This document shows, piece by piece, positions 24,748 to 29,749 of a stretch of 29,749 nucleotides of DNA. The position numbers and the translations under genes are program-made. Position 1 is the stretch's first letter. Every line of letters begins with the position of its first letter. A model generated the notes under the pieces. That model saw only the letters and a list, made by a program, of their open reading frames with translations, did not search any database and was not told the DNA's origin. This stretch comes from Prevotellaceae bacterium UBA1075 (GTDB lineage Bacteria; Bacteroidota; Bacteroidia; Bacteroidales; Bacteroidaceae): NCBI GenBank assembly GCA_002316015.1, contig DCCS01000021.1:2992-32740 (forward strand). The letters are read 5' to 3'.

Positions 24748-25521
24748 ATGACGACGAAGAAGACCGTTTTATCCTGCCTGCTGGGGCTGCTGCTCCCCGC
24801 CCTGTGCGGGGCACGCGGCACGGCCGCCCTGGACAGCATGAAGGCACAGGCCGACGAGGCTTATGCCGGGAAAAGGTACGAGCAGGCCGCGCGGCTGTAC
24901 GCCCGGGTGGCCGGCAGCGTGGAGTCGGCAAGCGTGTGCTACAACCTGGGGTGCGCCTACTACCGCATGGACAGCATGGCGCAGAGCGTCCTGTGGTTCG
25001 AGCGCGCGCTCAAGCTCGATCCCGCCGACGAGGACACCAGGGCCAACCTCCAGCTGGCGCGCGGGAAGACCATCGACCGCATCAACGCCAAGCACGACTT
25101 CGTGATGGTCACCCTCCTGCGGCGCGCGGCCGGCATGCTCAACCTGAGCCAGTGGGCATGGGCATGCCTCACCCTCTTCACCCTGGCCATGCTGGCGCTG
25201 GCCGCCTTCCTGCGGGGGGGCAGCGTCCCCGTGCGCAAGGGAGGGTTCTTCGCCTCGGCCATCCTGCTGCTGCTCTGCCTCCTGGGCAACGCGTGCGCCC
25301 TGTACCAGAGGCACGAGGCTGGCCGCCACGACGCGGCCATAGTCGTCTCGCCCGTGGTCACGGTCAAGAGCACGCCCTCCGGGAGCGGCAACGACCTGTT
25401 CCTCCTGCACGAGGGCACACGCGTGGAAATCCGCGACAACAGCCTGAGGGACTGGGCCGAGATAGAGATAGCGGACGGCAAGGTGGGCTGGATAGAGAAG
25501 AAACACTTCACCGTCATATAA
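24748..25521 (+). CDS. batE: BatE: TPR and SH3-like domain membrane protein
   Basis: A 257-residue protein. A signal peptide (about 1-24) precedes TPR-like helices (about 28-105: DEAYAGKRYEQAARLYARVAG and SVCYNLGCAYYRMDSMAQSVLWFERALKL). Two transmembrane helices follow (about 133-152 WACLTLFTLAMLALAAFL, and 166-185 ASAILLLLCLLGNACALY). A C-terminal SH3-like domain (about 196-257) ends WAEIEIADGKVGWIEKKHF. This is the architecture of BatE in Bacteroides bat operons. The SH3b domain may contact peptidoglycan or another Bat protein. Confidence 0.92.
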   Translation: MTTKKTVLSCLLGLLLPALCGARGTAALDSMKAQADEAYAGKRYEQAARLYARVAGSVESASVCYNLGCAYYRMDSMAQSVLWFERALKLDPADEDTRANLQLARGKTIDRINAKHDFVMVTLLRRAAGMLNLSQWAWACLTLFTLAMLALAAFLRGGSVPVRKGGFFASAILLLLCLLGNACALYQRHEAGRHDAAIVVSPVVTVKSTPSGSGNDLFLLHEGTRVEIRDNSLRDWAEIEIADGKVGWIEKKHFTVI

Positions 25522-25615
25522 CCACAGGGAAGCCCCTGGACAGGCCACACACACACACCCAAGCCCGGCCACCCGGCAGCCCCTGGCCGCCCCCCACGCA
25601 CACACACACACGCCC
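25522..25615 (+). other. Spacer with CA-repeat tracts
   Basis: Two CA microsatellites lie at about 25546-25558 and 25598-25611, the second ending a few bases before the next start codon. The rest is C-rich. No promoter box was found. Confidence 0.45.
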
Positions 25616-26314
25616 ATGCTCGACCACCTGACAGCCCTTGACCGCCACATGCTGCTCGCCCTCAACGGGAGCGGCTCGCTCTTCCTGGACGCGCTCATGT
25701 GGACGCTCACCCAGACGCTCACCTGGGCACCCCTGCTGGCGGGCATCGTCTATGTGCTCCTGCGCAACCGCCGCCCCGCCGTGTGCGCCACCGTGATCCT
25801 GGCGGCCGTCCTGCTTGTGGCCTTCACCGACCAGTTCTCCAGCAGCCTGTGCAAGCCCCTTTTCCACAGGCTCCGCCCCACCCGCGAGCCGGGGCTCGGG
25901 GCCCTGGTGGATGTGGTGCACGGCTACCGGGGCGGCATGTACGGCTTCATATCCAGCCATGCCGCCAACACCTTCGGCGCGGCCATGTTCTTCACCCTGG
26001 TCTTCCGCCACGCCCCCACGGGCGTCCTGCTGTTCCTCTGGGCCGCGCTGTCCAGCTACACGCGCCTCTACCTGGGCGTCCACTACCCCCTCGACATCCT
26101 GTGCGGTGCACTCTTCGGCACCCTCTCCGGCGCGCTCTTCTGGCTTGTGTGCCACAGGGTCTGCCGCAGCCGGCTCCCCCGCTGCGACTACGGCACGGCA
26201 CGGCACACGGCCTCGGGATACATGAGGTCCACCCTCCCCGCCATCTTCCTCATGGCCTCGGTGTCACTCTCCTACGCGCTTGTGCGCGCGGTGGTCACAG
26301 CCTCATGGCTGTAA
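25616..26314 (+). CDS. PAP2-family membrane phosphatase
   Basis: A 232-residue integral-membrane phosphatase of the PAP2 (phosphatidic acid phosphatase type 2) family. The three signature motifs are present: KPLFHRLRP (KX6RP), SSHAAN (in place of PSGH), and RLYLGVHYPLD (RX5HX3D). The two histidines and last aspartate are the catalytic relay. About five or six hydrophobic helices surround them. Likely substrates are lipid phosphates such as undecaprenyl pyrophosphate or phosphatidylglycerophosphate, with chemistry on the periplasmic face; sequence does not decide. It is transcribed in the same direction as the bat genes and could be their last partner or an independent gene. Confidence 0.92.
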   Translation: MLDHLTALDRHMLLALNGSGSLFLDALMWTLTQTLTWAPLLAGIVYVLLRNRRPAVCATVILAAVLLVAFTDQFSSSLCKPLFHRLRPTREPGLGALVDVVHGYRGGMYGFISSHAANTFGAAMFFTLVFRHAPTGVLLFLWAALSSYTRLYLGVHYPLDILCGALFGTLSGALFWLVCHRVCRSRLPRCDYGTARHTASGYMRSTLPAIFLMASVSLSYALVRAVVTASWL

Positions 26315-26676
26315 CAAGACAAAGCCCCACGGGGAGGGGAAGAGGCGGGAGAGGGAGAAAGCAAAGAGAAGAGAAGAGGAAAGCGGGAGAACCGAAAAAC
26401 CGAACCCCCAAAAGAAGAACCCGGAGAGAGAAGGGAGAGACAGGAGAAAGGGACAGGAGAGAGGAAGAGAAAGAGAGGAAGAGAAAAGGAAGAGGAGGAG
26501 ATTTCTGATTTCTATTTCAGTTCATTAGTGAGAAGAGAAACTCATTAGTGATTTGTGAGAAGAGAGACTCATTTGCGAGAAGAGAAAAAAGAGACCCGCC
26601 CCCCACGGGGGAAAAGAGAAGCCCCCCAAGAAAGAAAGACGGAACCACGACAAAGAGAGAAGAGAGAGAGAGAGAG
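26315..26676 (+). other. Long GA-rich leader with direct repeats upstream of uvrD
   Basis: About 360 bases, mostly purine on the plus strand. A 19-bp direct repeat GTGAGAAGAGArACTCATT is at 26528-26546 and 26555-26573, with a partial third copy at 26575-26587. TCATTAGTGA repeats at 26522-26531 and 26542-26551. The final 16 bases before the helicase ATG are (AG)8 (26661-26676). The helicase reading frame stays open through part of this region from ATG 26548, but the resulting Lys/Arg/Glu-rich translation looks like read-through of the GA tract. No promoter box was found. Confidence 0.6.
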
Positions 26677-29148
26677 ATGGACCACACACACACCAGCCCC
26701 CAAGAAGCGGCCCACGGGACAGGCACCCCGGGGGACGGGCTCCAGGCCCAGCCCCACAGCCCCCAAGAAGCACCCCACAGCGGGACAGGCACCCCGGGGG
26801 ACGGGACGGGCGACCCCTGCCTGGCCCTCCTGAACCCCCGGCAGCGCGAGGCCGTGTGCTGCACCGACGCGCCCTCGCTCGTCATCGCCGGGGCGGGCAG
26901 CGGCAAGACACGCGTGCTGACGGCCAAGATAGCCTGGCTGCTGAGCCACGAGGGCATGGAGCCGCAGCACATCATGGCCTTGACCTTCACCAACAAGGCC
27001 GCCCTGGAGATGAAGCAGCGCGTGGCTGCCCTGGTGGGCCCCGGGGCAGCCGCGCGCATCACCATGGGCACCTTCCACAGCGTCCTGGCCCGCATCCTGC
27101 GCCGCGAGCACCAGGCCATCGGCTACCCGGCCGACTACACCATCTACGACACCTCCGACAGCGAGAGCCTCCTGGGGCAGGTCATCGGGGGGCTCGGGCT
27201 CGACAGGAAGAGGCAGTACAAGCCCCAGGCCGTCCTAGGCCGCATCAGCCGCGCCAAGAACATGCTGCTGCAGCCCGGCCAGTACCCCGCCGCCCTGGCC
27301 CAGGCCGACCAGGCCGCCGGCATGCCCGCCGTGGGGCGCATCTGGCGCGAGTACCAGGACCGCCTGCGCCAGGCCGGCGCCATGGACTTCGACGACATCC
27401 TGGTCAACGCCTGGCTGCTCCTGCGCGACCACCCCGGGGCGGCCCGCCGCTACCAGGACCTCTACCACTACGTGCTCGTGGACGAGTACCAGGACACCAA
27501 CTACGCCCAGCACCAGATCGTGCTGCTGCTCACCCGCGAGCGCCAGCGCGTGTGCGTGGTGGGCGACGACGCGCAGAGCATCTACAGCTTCCGGGGGGCC
27601 GAGATAGACAACATCCTGCACTTCCGCGATGCCTACCCCGGAGCGCGCCTCTTCAGGCTCGAGCGCAACTACCGCTCCACCCGCACCATCGTGGAGGCGG
27701 CCAGCAGCCTCATAGGCCACAACCAGGGGCAGATCCCCAAGCAGGTGTTCAGCCTGGGCGACCAGGGCAGTCCCATCGAGGTCTTCCACACCTACAGCGA
27801 CCAGGACGAGGCCGCCACCCTGGCGCGCCACCTCACGCGCCTGCACCGGGAGGAGCGCCTGCCCTACAGCCAGATGGCCATCCTGTACCGCACCAACTCG
27901 CAGAGCCGCAGCCTGGAGGAGGAACTGCGGCGCAGGGACATCCCCTACCACATCTACGGCGGCCTGTCCTTCTACCAGCGCAAGGAGGTCAAGGACGCCA
28001 TCGCCTACCTGCGCCTCTGCGTCAACCCCAGGGACGAGACGGCCCTGCGCCGCGTCATCAACTACCCCGCGCGCGGCATAGGCGAGGCCACCCTGGAGCG
28101 CGTGTGGCAGGCGGCGGCCCGGGGGGGCGTGAGCCCCTGGGAGGTGGTGGCCGCCCCCCAGGGGCACGGCCTCGCGGCCGCCCCCGCCAGGAGGCTCGCG
28201 GCCTTTGCCACGCTCGTCGCGCAGTTGCGCGAGTCCATGGAGGCTGGGGCAGATGCCTACAGGCTCGCGCTCCAGGCACTCTCCCTGAGCGGGATGCAGG
28301 CCGAGGTGTTCCAGGGCTCCGGGCTCGACGACCTCCAGAGGCAGCAGAACCTGCAGGAGCTCACCGACTCCATCGGCACCTTCGTCCAGGAGCGGCGCGA
28401 GCAGGGGCTGCCCGCCGGGGCGGCCGACTGGCTGCAGGAGGTGAGCCTGCTCACCGACCCCGCCGAAGGCCGGGACGGGGATGCCGGGGACGGGCGCGTG
28501 ACGCTGATGACCGTGCACGCCTCCAAGGGGCTGGAGTTCCAGGCCGTGTGCGTGGCGGGGATGGAGGAGGGCCTGTTTCCCAGCCAGGCGGGTCAGGACA
28601 ACGCGCGCGCCCTGGAGGAGGAGCGCCGCCTGTTCTATGTGGCCATGACGCGCGCGGCCCGTTACCTGGCCCTCTCCTCGGCGCGCAGCCGCATGCGCTA
28701 CGGCCACATGGAGTTCTCCGCCCCCAGCCGTTTCCTGGCCGAGATAGACCCCCGTTACCTGCATGTCAACGGCCGCAGCGGGCACGCAGCCTCCCCGGGC
28801 TCCCCGACCCCGTCTTCCTTCCGCGCCCAGGCCTTCCCCCCGGGCCGGCCGGGCACGTCCCGCTCCGGGCCCGTCCCGCAGCCAGGCGCTCCCCTGCAGG
28901 CCCCGCAGCCAGGCCTCCGCATGGCATCCCTGTCCACGCGCATCCCGGCCTCCGCGTCCGCAGCGGGCGGCGGGTCATCATCGGGCGTGGAGGTGAGAGC
29001 CGGACAGAGGATAGCGCACGAGCGCTTCGGCCAGGGCACGGTGGAGCGTGTGGAGGGCGGCGGCATGGACGCGCGCGCCACCGTGCTCTTCGACACCGCC
29101 GGCCGCAAGCAGCTCCTGCTGCGCTTCGCGCGCCTCAAGGTTCTCTGA
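26677..29148 (+). CDS. uvrD: UvrD/PcrA-family superfamily 1A DNA helicase
   Basis: An 823-residue ATP-dependent 3'-5' helicase for excision repair and clearing of replication roadblocks. After an unusual repetitive N-terminal extension of about 48 residues come LLNPRQREAV (Q motif), GAGSGKTRVL (Walker A), TFTNKAALEMKQRV (Ia), VDEYQDTN (II), GDDAQSIYSFRGA (III), RNYRSTRTIVEAAS (IV), ASKGLEFQAVCVAGMEEGLFP (V) and EERRLFYVAMTRA (VI). The last about 55 residues (AGQRIAHERFGQGTVERV) are the tudor-like PcrA/UvrD C-terminal domain, so the protein is complete. ATG 26677 is the nearest ATG before the core and directly follows (AG)8, which would serve as ribosome-binding sequence. The frame is open to ATG 26548. 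The region is extremely GC-rich. Confidence 0.95.
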   Translation: MDHTHTSPQEAAHGTGTPGDGLQAQPHSPQEAPHSGTGTPGDGTGDPCLALLNPRQREAVCCTDAPSLVIAGAGSGKTRVLTAKIAWLLSHEGMEPQHIMALTFTNKAALEMKQRVAALVGPGAAARITMGTFHSVLARILRREHQAIGYPADYTIYDTSDSESLLGQVIGGLGLDRKRQYKPQAVLGRISRAKNMLLQPGQYPAALAQADQAAGMPAVGRIWREYQDRLRQAGAMDFDDILVNAWLLLRDHPGAARRYQDLYHYVLVDEYQDTNYAQHQIVLLLTRERQRVCVVGDDAQSIYSFRGAEIDNILHFRDAYPGARLFRLERNYRSTRTIVEAASSLIGHNQGQIPKQVFSLGDQGSPIEVFHTYSDQDEAATLARHLTRLHREERLPYSQMAILYRTNSQSRSLEEELRRRDIPYHIYGGLSFYQRKEVKDAIAYLRLCVNPRDETALRRVINYPARGIGEATLERVWQAAARGGVSPWEVVAAPQGHGLAAAPARRLAAFATLVAQLRESMEAGADAYRLALQALSLSGMQAEVFQGSGLDDLQRQQNLQELTDSIGTFVQERREQGLPAGAADWLQEVSLLTDPAEGRDGDAGDGRVTLMTVHASKGLEFQAVCVAGMEEGLFPSQAGQDNARALEEERRLFYVAMTRAARYLALSSARSRMRYGHMEFSAPSRFLAEIDPRYLHVNGRSGHAASPGSPTPSSFRAQAFPPGRPGTSRSGPVPQPGAPLQAPQPGLRMASLSTRIPASASAAGGGSSSGVEVRAGQRIAHERFGQGTVERVEGGGMDARATVLFDTAGRKQLLLRFARLKVL
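26695..26805 (+). repeat. Duplicated segment encoding the helicase N-terminal extension
   Basis: Two copies at 26695-26739 and 26758-26805 share AGCCCCCAAGAAGC at the start and GGGACAGGCACCCCGGGG near the end, differing by a 3-base indel and few substitutions. They encode SPQEAAHGTGTPGDG and SPQEAPHSGTGTPGDG. The reading frame is kept. Confidence 0.75.
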
Positions 29149-29210
29149 AGGGGCGCGGGCGAGGATTTTTTTTTGGGGGGGGGAAGAGATTTTCCTGGGG
29201 AGTTTCACAA
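29149..29210 (+). other. Post-uvrD spacer with T9G9 homopolymer pair
   Basis: Nine Ts (29166-29174) are followed immediately by nine Gs (29175-29183). The T-run is 18 bases after the uvrD stop and could end transcription, although only a weak GC-rich fold precedes it. Confidence 0.45.
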
Positions 29211-29306
29211 GGCTTCCGGAGGCTATAAAATGGGGCCTTTAGAGGGCTGTATGGCTTCCGGAGGCTATAAATTGGAGCCTTTGGAGGGCTGTATGGCTTC
29301 CGGAGG
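29211..29306. repeat. 42-bp tandem repeat, about 2.3 copies
   Basis: Units at 29211-29252 and 29253-29294 match at 39 of 42 positions (GGCTTCCGGAGGCTATAAA at the start, GAGGGCTGTAT at the end). A third copy begins at 29295 and diverges after 12 bases into shorter TCTGGAGG-like repeats. Because the unit is 14 codons long, a plus-strand frame (29173-29466) stays open and would repeat GYKMGPLEGCMASG. I do not regard it as a gene. Confidence 0.8.
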
Positions 29307-29446
29307 ACTTCTGGAGGCTCAGAAAGTTTCTGGAGGTCTTGAAGATTATTTGCCCCTGAGGCGGGGCGGCCTCAAGGAAAAACCCCACGGCCTGCGGGTC
29401 TTCCATACTTGTGGAAAAAGGAAAATGAATGTCCGCAAATATCCAA
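29307..29446. other. Junction between tandem repeat and IS1595-family element
   Basis: Composition changes from GC-rich to AT-rich across about 29345-29420. The TTCCATACTTGTGGAAA stretch (29401-29417, imperfectly palindromic) may lie near the element's terminus. The other end is outside the window, so the boundary is not fixed. Confidence 0.35.
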
Positions 29447-29749
29447 TTAGTAAATTCGATGTTTAAACTCAGCTCTATAATTGCAAGCGCAGAGTTCCAA
29501 TCTTTCGAAGAGTCTAAATCCAAAGTATCGGCGGTTGAACTTGTAACAGAACTCGTTAAGGTAGAGTTGCAGGAACTCCGCCTTTATGTCATGGTAAGTG
29601 TCCAGTATGCTCCTTTTAGCATTGCTGATGGCAATATGCACCCAAGGCAAGATCTTACCCACTTTCTTCTTGTCATCCATGACAACAGCCTTGTGGGAAG
29701 CCACAATCTCGTCCTTTTCAAGGGACGCGTATGTGTTGGATCCGTCCGT
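29447..29749 (-). CDS. IS1595-family (ISXO2-like) transposase, C-terminal part, truncated by window edge
   Basis: Reading the minus strand from the window edge gives an uninterrupted frame of 100 codons starting TDGSNTYASLEKDEIVASHK. It passes through VGKILPWVHIAISNAKRSIL, then TYHDIKAEFLQLYLNEFCYK and FNRRYFG, and ends RAEFKHRIY with TAA at 29447-29449. WVHIAISNAKRSIL followed by YLNEFCYKFNRR is the characteristic end of ISXO2-like/IS1595 transposases, with the catalytic acidic residue in the NEF region and Asp of TDG upstream. No frameshift is seen in the visible part, so the element may be intact. The N-terminus, zinc finger and far inverted repeat lie beyond 29749. Confidence 0.9.
   Translation of the reverse strand, partial: TDGSNTYASLEKDEIVASHKAVVMDDKKKVGKILPWVHIAISNAKRSILDTYHDIKAEFLQLYLNEFCYKFNRRYFGFRLFERLELCACNYRAEFKHRIY

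Noticed and set aside
26548..26676. Upstream in-frame extension of uvrD from ATG 26548
   Set aside because: The translated GA tract gives only Lys/Arg/Glu-rich filler and the region has repeat structure typical of a leader; ATG 26677 is a better start.
27235..28785. Minus-strand open frame of about 516 codons opposite uvrD
   Set aside because: Shadow of the helicase gene in high-GC DNA; no recognisable domain.
29173..29466. Plus-strand frame encoding 14-residue repeats
   Set aside because: The frame is kept open only because the 42-bp repeat is a multiple of three; it runs into the transposase gene on the other strand and lacks a credible start.

Overview
The window is a gene-dense chromosomal segment from a high-GC member of the Bacteroidota, most likely a Bacteroidales species in or near Prevotellaceae. 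Three things support this. The promoter signals I can find are exact matches to the Bacteroidota -7 box TAnnTTTG. There is a complete moxR-bat (aerotolerance-type) operon. The families present (DUF6078, HU-LysM fusion, AlkZ-related protein) are typical of Bacteroidales. Composition rises from AT-rich IS debris at the left edge to very GC-rich sequence in the bat/uvrD region, then falls again at an IS1595-family element running off the right edge.

Layout. 1-430: decayed IS256-family element. 814-3045: PIF1-like helicase. 3187-4124: a stand-alone alanyl-tRNA editing domain protein and a DUF6078 protein, followed by a cluster of interlocking palindromes (4125-4215) in a convergent gap. 4487-4990 (minus): macrodomain ADP-ribose hydrolase, the only intact-looking minus-strand gene apart from the right-edge transposase. 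5463-7826: flavin reductase, GNAT acetyltransferase, AlkZ-related protein and NimA-like flavoprotein, tightly packed and partly overlapping. 7890-9051: a small conserved-looking protein overlapping a family 2 glycosyltransferase. 9158-10662: thioredoxin, 3-methyladenine glycosylase I and a HAD phosphatase. 10692-11920: an exported nitroreductase-like lipoprotein and GreA, closed by a strong hairpin.

12481-16620 is an operon of ftsY, rimO, a small HU protein and a second HU protein fused to a transmembrane segment and a LysM-like domain; the last three genes are joined by ATGA overlaps. 16785-25521 is the moxR/bat operon: MoxR ATPase, DUF58 protein, a two-TM protein of unknown function, BatA, BatB, BatC, BatD and BatE. 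A PAP2 phosphatase and a UvrD/PcrA helicase follow on the same strand. The spacers in this part are strikingly purine-rich on the coding strand, with (AG)n, (AC)n and (AT)n microsatellites placed just ahead of start codons.

Functionally, the left half collects DNA repair, nucleotide/ADP-ribose and flavin/thiol redox functions. The right half collects membrane targeting (FtsY), ribosome modification (RimO), nucleoid-envelope proteins and the MoxR-VWA envelope system. The most interesting item is the HU-TM-LysM protein at 15148-16620, which by its layout could connect DNA in the cytoplasm to peptidoglycan in the periplasm. No CRISPR array, rRNA, tRNA or prophage was recognised.
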